A stretch of 64,000 nt of DNA from Selaginella tamariscina. Taxonomy: Eukaryota > Streptophyta > Lycopodiopsida > Selaginellales > Selaginellaceae. Made by a program: the position numbers and the translations under genes. Shown here in pieces: positions 11,924 through 22,277 of this stretch. Under the pieces are notes generated by a model. The model was not told the origin of the DNA. It was given only the letters and a program-made list of their open reading frames with translations, and did not search any database. Numbering within the stretch: the stretch's first letter is position 1; each line of letters starts with the position of its first letter. The stretch spans positions 1-64,000 of the forward strand of contig PUQB01000910.1 of the NCBI GenBank assembly GCA_003024785.1, written 5' to 3'.

Positions 11924-12862
11924 CTGTTCAAAAATGCCGCAGCCAATATATATGTGTGAGCGCATGATTTACGAGAGGGCGGCGGGATTAGCCGCCGAAC
12001 CTTCATTTACCCGGTGGCGAGATTAATCTCCGAACCTTCATTATCCCATTGGTATGTTGAATCAATCCCGCCTAACTCTGTCTGAGACGGAGAAGGTTTA
12101 CAAAATACCAATGGAGGGAACCGAGAAGGGTGGTGGGATTAATTTCACCATCCCTTACATGGTGGGCGGGATTAATCCCGCCGTGTACGCATGCCCTGCG
12201 CGGAATCGGGCGGGATTTATCCCGCCGCCATTGGCCTGCCTGAAGGGCCTAGGCGGCGGGATTAATCCCGCAAGATTTCGCACAGGGCCTGGGAGGCGGG
12301 ATTCATCCCGCCGAACGCCAATGCCCTGTGCGAAATCGGGCGGGATTTATCCCGCCGCCATTGGCCTGCCTGAAGTGCCTAGGCGCGGAATTAATCCCGC
12401 CCGATTCCGCGCAGGGAATTGGCGTCCGGAGGGATTAATCCCGCCGCATAGGGATCGAGTGAAGGCCCTGGGCGGCGGGATTAATCCCGCCGAGTCTTCA
12501 ATGCCTGTTGGAGAAATGAATCTCGCCACCCTTCCCTTTTTCCTCCATTGGTGAGTTGGACCAATCCCAAACGTTTCTGTCTAAGACGTAGAAGGTTTAC
12601 AACATACCAATGGAGGGGACTGGGAAGGGTGGCGAGATTCATTTAACCATCCCTTACATGGTGGGCGAGATTAATCCCGCCTCCTTTCTGGAGTCACTGA
12701 AGGGGTGTGAGAAATAAATCCTGCCCAGTTCTCTCTGAGACCGAGAAGGGTGGCAAGATTAATTCCGCACTCCCGTTCAAGGCCTCCAGAAAGGTGGCGA
12801 GATTAATCCCGCCCACTCTTTCAGGAGGCATTGAAGGGGTGGCGAGATTAATCCCGCCGCAC
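11924..12862. repeat. Palindrome array 3: about 16 clean and degenerate copies
   Basis: Copies lie at about 11978, 12166, 12210, 12255, 12296, 12339, 12384, 12429, 12473, 12663, 12793 and 12840, with weaker ones between. A segment of about 125 bp at 12056-12180 recurs at 12553-12680, each carrying ATACCAATGGAGGG and ACCATCCCTTACATGGTGGG. The array ends about 300 bp before the first ParB-like exon. Many right-hand copies show GGCGAGATTAAT in place of GGCGGGATTAAT. Confidence 0.9.
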
Positions 12863-12973
12863 CTTCCATGTGAATATATATGTGTATTAGTATATATAAG
12901 TTGCATATCTCATTTTATTTACTTTTATCATCTTATCATAATATTTCGAGTAAAAGCTAGGAATCTATGTAAA

Positions 12974-13058
12974 ACTGTCCAGAGCTCACATTTGTGGTGG
13001 TTCTAAAACGAAATGTTATCTTTCTTTTGCACTAACACAAATGTGAGCTTCGGACAGT
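12974..13058. repeat. Stem-loop with 23-bp arms upstream of the ParB-like gene
   Basis: Arms 12974-12996 (ACTGTCC...CATTTGTG) and 13036-13058 (CACAAATG...GGACAGT) are inverted copies with a few mismatches, separated by about 39 bp. It could be a small inverted-repeat insertion, a hairpin RNA source or a regulatory hairpin of the flanking gene. Confidence 0.7.
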
Positions 13059-13162
13059 TAATTACGTCTACTTCTCTCTGTGTATTATTTTTGTATATTC
13101 GGATTTATACAAGTGTGTGTGCGTTTTTATATAATTTATATTTATAGTGTATTATTTTGCAG

Positions 13163-14767
13163 AAGGACGATTTGATAAAACAAGGAGATCGAGTCATTAT
13201 TAGTATGGAGTCGTCGTCAAATTTCTGGGAAGAATTAAAATAAAATCTGTTATACTCGGATACTTGAACTAATCATTTTTGTATTCAGATGTGGAATTGA
13301 AGGTGACATTAAAGACAAGAGCAGGAGAAGAGATGGGAGGGGGATTTTGGAATCAACTTGGCCATATTTTAAGATAAATGGGAAGCGCATTGGAGCAACC
13401 ATGGTTGCTGTCAAATTAACCTCTGTCACATCTCATGGACAAAAACAATGGAAAGTTGATTCGCTAGTCAAGCACCCGAAAGCAGGCTGCGAACCCAGAT
13501 TGGACGATGCTCGACAGATATGCCTTGTTCCATCCAATGTCACGTTCTCGGATCCAGAGGTCGTCAGTTACAACATTAATCTCGGGTGGTTTTGTCGACT
13601 TGTGGATAATGATGTTCACGTGTTCACTAATGATGTTGACCTTGGAGTTCTTCTTCAACTCAACGAAAGCCCATCTATGGAGGGGATCCATCTGGATGTC
13701 TACTTCGAAGATCTTCAGACTCATCGAGTAGGTGTATTGTCAGGAGATATTGTTTCACAATACAGAAAATCAGCAAGTGGAGCAATCTTCCCTCTTGACA
13801 TTGAAGAAGAACACAGCGACATCATAAGGGAGATTGAGAAGGTGGCTCGGTCTCAGGTTCTCTACAGATCACGTTCAATTTGCTTAGGAAGCTTCGGGAG
13901 CTGGAGGAGTGTGCCGAGAACACTAGAACAGCTGCAGTCGGGGATCACACATGTTGATTCGGATCGCAAAAGAAAATCATCAATCGTTTTGTCAGCTGCA
14001 CCTGTGGCATCTCATGCTGCAATAAGTCACAAGGAAATGATGTTGGATGATAAGATTTATCCTTGTAGGGTTAAATATTGCAGCGTCAACCCAAACTTCA
14101 ATTACAGGCCACTCAACCAGGAACGTGTAGCTGAGCTCATGGAGAAGATGAAGGACGACAATTCTTATACCGTTCCACATAATGCTGTTTTGTGTCCATA
14201 CTATGAAAGAAGGAAGGGTGCTGACAAAGTCTGGATCACAACACCAGAACAACTCATGAAGATTCAGACGGAGAATAAAAGATCTATCAAGTACTACATC
14301 ATTAGTGGCCAGCACACAATAACGGCAGCCCAACGACTTCTCGATGAACACAACAAAGGAACGATGGCAACAAAACTTTCCGAGCATACCCGTGAGAAGC
14401 TGACAAAAAGATCGGCGTTTTTAGCTAAGCCGAATCTCACAATCGAGCAGTACCATAAGTTATCGGCGGAATGGGACGCTGCCGACACCAACCACTACAA
14501 CAGCAAAATATGGGAGAAGTTTAAACACACGCGAGCCGTGTGGGAATCTCTTCAGCGACCACAAAGAGCTACCGCAGGGAATACACAATCTGCGGAATAC
14601 CGGGTAAGCAAATTGTTTGGGCGGGATTTATCTCGCCGGTATATTAATCTGTCTTTTTCCTCAGAGAGTTGAAGAAATTGCAGCAGTTGATTTTGCCCAG
14701 GTGGGCGGGAAGGAAACATCATTTCTGATGATGTTGATTTCTTGCCCCGAATAGGATCTTTGCCAAA
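13163..14767 (+). CDS. ParB/sulfiredoxin-fold-like protein, N-terminal part of a ParB-methylase-like gene
   Basis: A probable first exon after TTTTGCAG at 13162 reads KDDLIKQGDRVIISM, resembling the GDKVCLL start of the DUF7869 gene. The main exon is open from at least 13347 to 14603. Its C-terminal half has RPLNQERVAELMEKMKD and YYIISGQHTITAAQRLL, which match the ParB N-terminal nuclease/CTP-binding fold in layout (a residue-range block, then a hydrophobic-SG-x-R/H-AA box). A 61-bp intron (14604-14664) is followed by RVEEIAAVDFAQ and then a frameshift. Further coding-like sequence (SDDVDFLPRIGSLPNGWG) continues toward 14770. In bacteria and phages this fold binds palindromic parS-like sites or sits beside methylases. 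Here it is directly downstream of palindrome arrays 2 and 3. The start codon is unresolved. Confidence 0.65.
14604..14664 (+). other. 61-bp intron carrying one copy of the array palindrome
   Basis: Donor CGG|GTAAGC and acceptor TTCCTCAG|AGAG fit a spliceosomal intron. Inside, 14620-14637 reads GGCGGGATTTATCTCGCC, differing from the array palindrome at two positions. Confidence 0.75.
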
Positions 14768-14779
14768 TGGTTGGGGATT

Positions 14780-16303
14780 ATGGAATCCTTTTCAAAAGGA
14801 ACACTGAAGAAGAAGCAGACAAGTGAAGGGGAGCCCTCAGAAAAGTCTGCAAAGAAACCCAGTAAGACGCCGAAGGCTAAGTCTGTTCAATCTACAAAGG
14901 ATGTAGACAACGATTTCAAGCTCACATGGTTGAAGCCTTTAAATGGAACAACGATGGAGGAGATGGAAGTCTTGGCTGATTTGGTGATCGATGGCAAACT
15001 ACAAATTAATAACAGCAGCCCAACCTCTCCTTTTCATCTCAAGGCAATGGAGTTGAAGACGGTCAGGCATTTCAAGGAGTGGTTGGGAATACACTGCCAC
15101 AAACTGGGTTGGACCTCGACTTCAACATATGAAGAGGTTAGCAAATATTTGCATGTGACGAACGATGATATGCTTGTCGAATGGGTGAACCAATCGGAAG
15201 ATCTAGGCAAGAATCTATTGCACGCCAACGCCAAAAAGGAGAACATTGGGATGACGCCTTCTCTTATGGCAGTCCTTCAGCAGCGGAGAACCGAATTGAA
15301 CCTTATAAAGGAGGATGCTACGAATCACGACAAGCCCTACAGATGTTTGTTGTTAGATTCGAGACTTTATGGGGTAACATCACTGCTTGTAGGAAACCGT
15401 TTCAATTGTTCGTGATGGATCGGCGGGTGTCAAAAAATCTTTCGACAGATAGGGCACTAGAGGATCTGGTGGAGAAACTTAGCCGTGCAAGCATATACAT
15501 AGAAGGTATTTATTATTGAATTCATGCTTGCGCTCTTCACTGATACCTACTTTTTCAGGTATTTATTTCTTAATTCTTGCTCATGCACCGATACTTTTGC
15601 CTTCGCCTTCGCCAAGAAGAATAGACATCGTTGGACAGGATTTTATATGAACGATGCTAATCCCAAGTGCATTGATACTGTTGTTCACTTGGTTGTTAGG
15701 AATGCGCCAAACAATTTCAAGCTTCCAAATGACTGGCCAGGCATCTGTTTGCACTCCAACGGCCCTGAACCTCCATCCGATACACCGATAGGTATGAGTG
15801 ACGTATTCGGCAATGTACGTTATCCAAACATTACAAGTCAAGCGGCACGGAGCATCGTCAACTTGATCAGGGGTCCTCACAGTGATGCGTGGGTTTTTGA
15901 CTACTGCACTAGGGGGTCCGTCTTGAAGGAGTGTTACCTTCGGCATACATGTGTGTTTGCCGTTGAGAAGGATAAGACCATGGTTGAGGACCTGAACAAG
16001 TGGATAGATTGGGTCTCAACTGAGTACCCCAACGATTCCATAAAGGCGTATTTGAGAAAGTTCCCTCCAGATAAGTGCGATAGCTCTGAAGGTGAATCTG
16101 GTTCAATCTCGGAGTCTGAGAACGAACATCAATCAGATATTAGACCGGAAGTTATCTCGAGGAGTACAGAACATTCGCACACTCCAGGACCCATGGAAAC
16201 ATCAATAGAAGATGCAGAAGATCTTGAACCATCTCACAAGCGGCTTAGACCTTCTTCGCCTCATTCAGAAGGTAATAGCGAAGAAGAATTGATAATGAAT
16301 TGA
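14780..16303 (+). CDS. DNA N6/N4-methylase-like C-terminal part of the ParB-methylase-like gene
   Basis: The frame opens with a Lys/Ser-rich stretch (TLKKKQTSEGEPSEKSAKKP), then a helical segment to about 15340. It shifts to a second frame around KPFQLFVMDRR (about 15395-15425), and again near 15560-15640 into the last open frame ending at 16303. That last block has NVRYPNITSQAARSIVNLI followed by DAWVFDYCTRGSVLKE and VFAVEKDKTMVEDL, which match the HPTQKP-like region and the motif-I loop plus acidic SAM-binding residue of beta-class amino-methyltransferases. In that class the catalytic DPPY box precedes motif I. At the corresponding place I read VMDRRVSKN, so the catalytic box seems lost or mutated. 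The Ser/Glu-rich tail ends EELIMN. It is probably one gene with the ParB-like part upstream, but two genes cannot be excluded. Confidence 0.55.
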
Positions 16304-16507
16304 TAGAGTGATGAATAGTTGTAAATGAGTGTAACATAAGGCATTTTTGTATATTTCTTTTATATTTGTACAGAAAATAAATTCTCAAGGATTAATGAAG
16401 CTTTTAGTTCAAACATGGGTCACACATTAACAAGGTAAATAATATACCTTGATAATTTTAAGGTCAGCTAATTATCATTTTGCAGATGTAATGAAATAAT
16501 TGAGAAC

Positions 16508-17739
16508 ATGGATTTTCAGCATTGCCATGAGGTAAGAGAGGGGTTTGGCGACAATTTCTTGTGCCACATGTCAGAATGACAGAGTTCATGCAGGAAATGG
16601 ATAATAATGCAGCTCAAAACATCGTTACCATGGGGGCCACTTCATCATCATTTTTATTGGCTTCAGTTCCGAAATCAATTTCTTCAGCGCATGCAATATC
16701 TGAATCTTGTAAGGATGATGTACAATTAAATGATGAAGGGATAGGCAACGAAATAGTGGCAACGGATAAATGTGAAAGGGAGCAAACAAGTGATTTGCAA
16801 AGTATTCAAGAGGCAACGCTATCTCATGTTACTCATGGCCATATTGTGTTGTTGGATGTCAATGGTGTTCTGCTTCATCGACAAAGGCCCGAGGATAGAA
16901 AAACAGAAATCAAACAAGGAGATTTCATTCCTTGTCATGGTAAATTTCGATATGATATTATTTTTCGTCCAGGGTTGGATCGTCTCTTTCAAAAGCTTAA
17001 GGAGATGGGTGCGCTTGTGGGGATTTGGTCATGCATGCAGATTCATAACTTAACACCGCTGTTGAGTTTACTTAAGAAACATTGTAGTGTTGCAGAAGAG
17101 GTGATTCGTAAAGATTGGATTTTTGACCAGCGAATGTGTTATAAACCTCTCGAATTTCACAATATAAGAAAGGAAAGCAAGCCATACTTCTTCAAGAATG
17201 AAAGAATAATTGGGACTCATGGGGAGATCAGTCGCTTAAGGATAACGAAGAATGCACATATCTTAGTAGTAGACGACTCTCCTCAGAAGGCTATGCTCAA
17301 CCAAAACATTGCTTGTATTCATCCAATCACTTTCGATCCATATTCTGATACGATATCATGGATGAGCTAGTGAACTACTTGGATACGTGCCTCAGAAAGA
17401 AGAATCTCGAAAATTTTTGTGAGCAGTATCCACCGTATCATACATTTCCTGAAGCTTTTCTTTCTCGTGATATTGAATTTTATAAAATGAAGGATAGCAA
17501 CCGGGCTTTATAATATTATTCTTAAGGAACGTCAGTTTTTAGATGAGCCTTTATGCAGACCTTCTCTTATCACATCTTATGTATTAACAAGGATGGCAAC
17601 TCCCAATTGCATTCGTGAGAGTGTTAAGTGGTGGCAACAACATCAAGATATTGACCAAAATGATTTGATTAATCCGGAGAGTGATGATTTAGACAAAATG
17701 AAAAGATTTCTTTGTATGATAGAAAGAAAGTATTTATAA
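16508..17739 (+). CDS. FCP1/NIF-type HAD phosphatase-like protein (frameshifted)
   Basis: FCP1-homology phosphatases remove phosphate from protein substrates such as the RNA polymerase II tail (family knowledge). The likely start is ATG at 16508 (MDFQ); an extra base near 16537 shifts into the long frame at 16561-17370. Motifs are VLLDVNGVLLHR (motif I with Asn in place of the second Asp, as in plant LDLNG-type members), FRPGLDRLF, GIWSCMQ and ILVVDDSPQKA (motif IV). A shift near 17355 continues as MDELVNYLDTCLRKKNLENF, and another near 17510 leads to a conserved tail ending ERKYL at 17739. The decayed copy at 23264-24478 has the same tail, so these frames were once one protein. It sits about 200 bp after the methylase-like gene, same strand. 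Confidence 0.75.
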
Positions 17740-18000
17740 AAAATTAACATGTTGATAAGAAAATGATTTCATTTGTAATTATGTTTGATAGTATTTCTTC
17801 ATTATTGTAAACTATTTTTAGAATAATATGAATATTCTAAGATATTTTAGGAATATTCCTTACTAAGTAAGGTTATTGAAGGATTAATTAATTAATTAAT
17901 TAATATTTAAGGCTTAATTACATATTAATTAAATGATTAATTAATAATTAAAACTTAAGTATTAATTAGTAATTTATTTTATATTCCCATTTTCACGTAT
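17740..18000. other. A+T-rich right subterminal region
   Basis: TTAATTAA-type simple sequence lies between the phosphatase-like gene and the right inverted repeat. No gene is seen. The same segment follows the decayed copy at 24480-24720. Confidence 0.6.
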
Positions 18001-18021
18001 CATGCCCACTTTAGTTACAAC
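18001..18021 (-). repeat. Right terminal inverted repeat of the giant element
   Basis: It starts CATGCCCACTTTAG and ends TTACAAC; it is the reverse complement of 3267-3287 with one mismatch. A degraded version, CATGCCCATTTTATGC, closes the second copy near 24730. Confidence 0.6.
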
Positions 18022-18459
18022 GTGCATATATGTACTAACGTGACACATTCACATATGTACTATGTGTGTATGTATGTATTGTGTATACGTGAAAATTTAA
18101 CACACTCATAGACACACATATGTTAAACCCATATAATAATATGTACTATGTGTGCATGATTTATATTATTTGTGTGTATGTGATACACCCACACACCTAC
18201 ACACACAAACACAATAAGCTTATTGATAATATAATGAAAGAATATTTATTTAGGTTAATATATATATATTAATTTTTAATGTTTAGGGTATTCTTAGGGT
18301 TCAAGGTGTGGAGTAGAGAGGCGACGAAAGATTTGAGAGCAGCGGCACCACAGATTCATAGATCCACTCTCACAAGAAGGCTAGAAGGCGTGGTGGTGTA
18401 AGAAAGCACGACGATGCAAATAAGGTTTAAAGGCAGTGTAGCAAGGTTAAATCTCTTTC

Positions 18460-19370
18460 TCACACGCACACTCCGTATATACATATACATATATTATATG
18501 TGTGTGTATCTGTATTATTTAATTTATTTATCTATCGCTTGCACACACACCGTATATACATATACAATATCAATTTATTTATCTATCTCTCACACATACA
18601 CAAAACATGTGATTGTATCTGTATAATTTATTATTTATTTATCTCTTGCACACACGTGTATATACATATACATATAAATGTGTGTGTGTATTGTATACTA
18701 TTTTTTTTTATTACTCTCACACACACACAAACACATGTGACTGTATCTATATAATTTATTATTTATTTATCATGCACACACTTGTATATACATATACATA
18801 TATGTGTGTGTGTCTATATACTATATTTTATTTATCCATCTCTCGCACACACCGCACACTCCTGCATATACATAAACATATATATGTGTGTGTATTTGTA
18901 GAATTTAATTTATTTATCTACACGCACACTCTTATATATACATATACAAATATATGTGTGTTTATCTGTATAATATAAATATATATCTTGCACACACAAC
19001 ACACACTTGTATTACATATACATATATATTTGTGTGTGTATGTATATTATCTATATAATTTAATTTATTTATGTATCTCTCGCATAGACAACACACACAA
19101 ACAATATATACATATATATGTGTGTGTGTGTGTATGTGTGTGTATCTGTGTAATATAATTTATTTATTTATTTCTTACACACAAAATTGTATATGTATGT
19201 ACCTATGTATTTGTATATATATATATAATTACTTTATCTCTCTCTTGAATGTATATGTATGTGTGTATTTGTATATATAATTTCTCTATCTTTCTCTCAC
19301 ACACACAATTCTATATATATATACATGTTATATATATTTTATAAATTTTTATATTCTTTATTATTACACA
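18460..19370. repeat. Microsatellite zone of ~100-110-bp tandem units
   Basis: Repeats of CGCACACTCCTGTATATACA followed by TGTGTGTGTATCTGTATAAT and TTATTTATCTATCTCTCGCA form about eight irregular units. Open frames here are low-complexity artefacts. Confidence 0.8.
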
Positions 19371-19383
19371 CACATGCTTGAAA

Positions 19384-19516
19384 TGGTGGCGGGATTAATC
19401 CCGCTACCTTTCTAGGAGGCCTAGAAGGAGTGGCCGAATTAATTCGGCCACCTTTTTGGTAGCAGGATTAATCCCGCCACTCCTTGTAAGCCTCCTAGAA
19501 AGGTGGCGGGATTAAT
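19384..19516. repeat. Small palindrome cluster, about 4 copies, in the second element
   Basis: Copies are GGCGGGATTAATCCCGC, GGCCGAATTAATTCGGCC, AGCAGGATTAATCCCGCC and GGCGGGATTAATTCTGCC. The second has compensating changes on both sides (GGCCGAATT/AATTCGGCC), so palindromy is kept although the sequence differs. Confidence 0.85.
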
Positions 19517-19704
19517 TCTGCCACACTCATATATATATACATATACAAATATATATGTGTGTTTATCTGTATAATATAATATATTTATCTATCTATCTCA
19601 CACACACTCTCATGTATATACATATACATATATATGTGTGTATATATACTATATGTATAATTTAATTTATTTTGTATCTCTCGCACAGACACACACACAT
19701 GTAT

Positions 19705-20342
19705 ATCTTACATGCTACCATCCACGTTTTGACTTTGCTCCTCATGCTTCTCCTTCTTCCGCTCTTGCAGTACAGGATCGTTTCCAACATCTTCGTCATG
19801 TACATGAGGATCTCCGGGTTCATCTTCAGCAGGCACAGGAATGGTACAAGCGTCATGCTGATGCTCATCATCAATCGGCACCTACATACAAGATTGGTGA
19901 TCTCGTGTGGCTTCTTCGTCGGCATATTTGCACCAACAGGCTTTTTCTAAGTTGGATTAGGCCCTTACAGGATTGCGACTAAGATCAATCCTGTAGCTTT
20001 CTGACTTAAGTTACCATCTATGGTGAAACTTCATCTTATGTTTCACACCTTTTTGTTAGAGCCATATCATCCTTCTTCTCTTCCTAGTTGTGCTTCTTCT
20101 CCTCCCCCTCTTGTGGTCACTGACGGTGAACCTGAGTACGAAGTTACAGCCATCCTTGATTCTCGTCTTCATCGCTGCCAACTTTAATACTTGGTGGATT
20201 GGAAAGGTTATTTGCCTACCGATCGCACTTGAGAACCTGCATCTAACTTACTCCATGCTTCTTCCAAAGTTGCTACTTTCCATCGGCGTTATCCTGCTAA
20301 ACCAGGTCCCAAGACTCGTGGAACTCGTCCTTAGGGAGGAGG
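19705..20342 (+). pseudogene. Ty3/gypsy chromovirus pol 3' end: integrase tail plus chromodomain
   Basis: Protein-like frames read RFDFAPHASPSSALAVQDRFQ, then QQAQEWYKRHADAHH and YKIGDLVWL, the typical integrase C-terminal region of plant chromoviruses. A frameshift is followed by a chromodomain-like block (EYEVTAILDSRLHRCQ, YLVDWKGYLPTDRTWEPASN). A purine-rich run GGGAGGAGG lies just before the LTR at 20343, as expected for a polypurine tract. The upstream pol and the 5' LTR are absent, so this is a 3' fragment nested in the second element. Confidence 0.85.
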
Positions 20343-21566
20343 TGTTGTTATAGAGTAGTATTTAGGCATCATAGAATTTCTAAGTTTACACGTGTTTCAT
20401 TAGGAAAGTATAACGGGGAAATACCAAAAACAATATATATGGTGAAAAATACGAGAGTTAGAGAAGAACATAGAATGTACATGATTCAAGTATTATCGGA
20501 ATATGCAGTGCCAGAGGGAACCGGAATACGGCAGTTCCAGATTTTAGCGTATTACGTCTAAGGGAGCAGTTATCATAACGACATTAAGGAAGTTACGCAA
20601 CCAACTGGATAAGATTCAAAGGAAGTTACGATAACTGAATGTACTGGACTAGAAGTGTGGTATAAATAGATGAAGTTAGGGGTAAGAAAGCATCCCGGTG
20701 TATATTGAATATTGTACTATGTTTTGACAATATATACTCTCCTCTTACTCTCACTCTTTAGTATCTTACTTGATTTCTACTTCTCATTTCTACTGCGTTT
20801 GGGATCTGTAGTACTACTTACTATACTATTCTCTTTCTACTATCTTTGGTATCTTACTTGATTCTTTGATGTCTATTGCGTCGAGATCTACAATATTACA
20901 TGCGATATCTTTACTCTTCTTACTTTCTCTATGGTATTTTTCTTGATTCTTTGATTCTACTTCTCATTTCTACTGCATCGAGATTGCAGTACTACTTGCT
21001 ATATCTTTCTCTTCTCACTCCCGGTTGACCATTTGAGGATTGGTTTCTAGTCTGTGAGTCTGTTACCCTTATTACGGGTCTGTTTGTGAGTCTGTTACCC
21101 TTATTACGGGTTTGTTTGTCTCTCTATCACCCTTATTATGGGTTTGTCTGTGAGTTTGTTACCCTTATTACGAGTTTGTTTGTTATTCTATCACCCTTAT
21201 TACGGGTTTGTCTGTCACCCTTATTACGGATTTGTCTATCACTCTTATTACGGATTTGTCTGTGAGTTTGTCACCCTTATTACAGGCTGTTTGTGAGTCT
21301 GTCACCCTTATTACGGGTCTGTTATATGTTATACCCTTATTACGGGTATGTGTTAGTGCTATACCATATCATGTTATCTTAATCTTTTCCTTTTATTTCT
21401 ATTGTGATGGGATTTGCAGTTTTACCTACTACATACCTTGCCATCCTTACCTTTCCCGACCTTCTAAAGTCTGATCTATACTTTCATATTCCGATAGACT
21501 CTTAATACGGGTTTGTCGGTGGCAACCACTGCTATGTTTAGACTATAGAATTTTCTTGGTTCAACA
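20343..21566 (+). repeat. LTR of the gypsy fragment (TGTTG...CAACA)
   Basis: It follows the purine tract, starts TGTTG and ends CAACA, an inverted 5-bp pair normal for LTRs. A TATAAATA box is at 20661-20668. From about 21060 to 21350 it contains roughly ten variants of ACCCTTATTACGGGT separated by TTTGTCTGTGAGT-like spacers. The right boundary is deduced from the terminal inverted pair only. Confidence 0.65.
20661..20668 (+). promoter_or_regulatory. Putative TATA box of the LTR
   Basis: TATAAATA lies within the LTR of the gypsy fragment about 320 bp after its start, in a position suitable for the U3 promoter. Confidence 0.5.
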
Positions 21567-21568
21567 GC

Positions 21569-22047
21569 TGTCACAACCTGATACAGGATGCAGAATACAG
21601 GATATACCTATAGAATATTCCTATAGGATATGTCTATAGGATATACCTACATGATATACCTGCAGGATATTCCTATAGGACATGCCTATAGGATATACCT
21701 ACATGATATACCTGCAGGATATTCCTATAGGACATGCCTATAGGATATACTACAGGATATGCCTAGAGGATAAGAGTCACTATTTTTAGCTCATGACTAG
21801 ATTATACTCATGGCTAGATCAGCTTAGAGTTGTGAGTATAAAAACTCCGACTTAATTGTTGTACAATCAGTTATTATCAGCACCAGTCTTTTTACGATTA
21901 ATCTTGTCTTGTCTTGCTCCTTGCCTCATGCTCTTGTCTTGTTCCTGGTTCCTAATTCCTGTCCTGCTCCTTGTCCTGCTCTTTGTCATGCTTCTGAGTC
22001 AAGCTTCCTTGTTTGCTCACTTCTTGTTCCTGGATCGTGGCTTGACA
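21569..22047. repeat. Second, unrelated solo-LTR-like sequence (TGTCA...TGACA)
   Basis: The block begins TGTCACAACC and ends GGCTTGACA, giving TGTCA/TGACA termini. Its left part (21583-21775) is a tandem array of GGATATACCTACAGGATAT-type units. TATAAAA occurs at 21837-21843, followed by a CTTGTCTTGTTCC-rich tract. It starts two bases after the preceding LTR. No target duplication is visible. Confidence 0.55.
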
Positions 22048-22243
22048 ACTCCTATATATACATATCCATATATATGTGTGTGTATGTATACTATCTGTAT
22101 AATTTAATTTATTTATCTCTCGCACAAACACACACACACATGTATATATATAATATGTGTGTGTGTGTGTGTGTGTCTATATAATATATTATTTATTTAT
22201 TTCTTACACACACACAAACTGTATGTGTATTACCTGTGTATTG

Positions 22244-22277
<34 letters not shown>

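Larger units (their letters stand above)
3267..18021. mobile_element. Candidate giant mobile element with ParB/methylase-like gene, DUF7869 gene and palindrome arrays
   Basis: The proposed ends are a 21-bp inverted repeat, 3267-3287 and 18001-18021, matching at 20 of 21 positions and starting GTTGTAACTAAA at each end. Inside, in order, are a DUF7869 gene (-), a palindrome array, an A+T-rich and telomere-like/microsatellite core, more palindrome arrays, a ParB-like plus methylase-like gene (+) and an FCP1-like gene (+). A decayed neighbour at 18022-24740 repeats the right half in the same order and ends near 24740 in a degraded form of the same terminus. No target-site duplication is clear. 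Boundaries are an inference from the inverted repeat and from the shared block. An alternative is a cluster of independently inserted elements. Confidence 0.55.

Noticed and set aside
7037..12862. CRISPR array, because of regularly spaced palindromic repeats
   Set aside because: The spacers are related to each other and partly inverted, the repeats are perfect dyads of 18 bp, the context is a plant nuclear genome and no Cas-like gene is present.
18001..18030. A clear target-site duplication for the giant element
   Set aside because: Flanks ATGCAAA (left) and GTGCATA (right) are only loosely similar and fit better as extensions of the inverted repeat than as a direct duplication.
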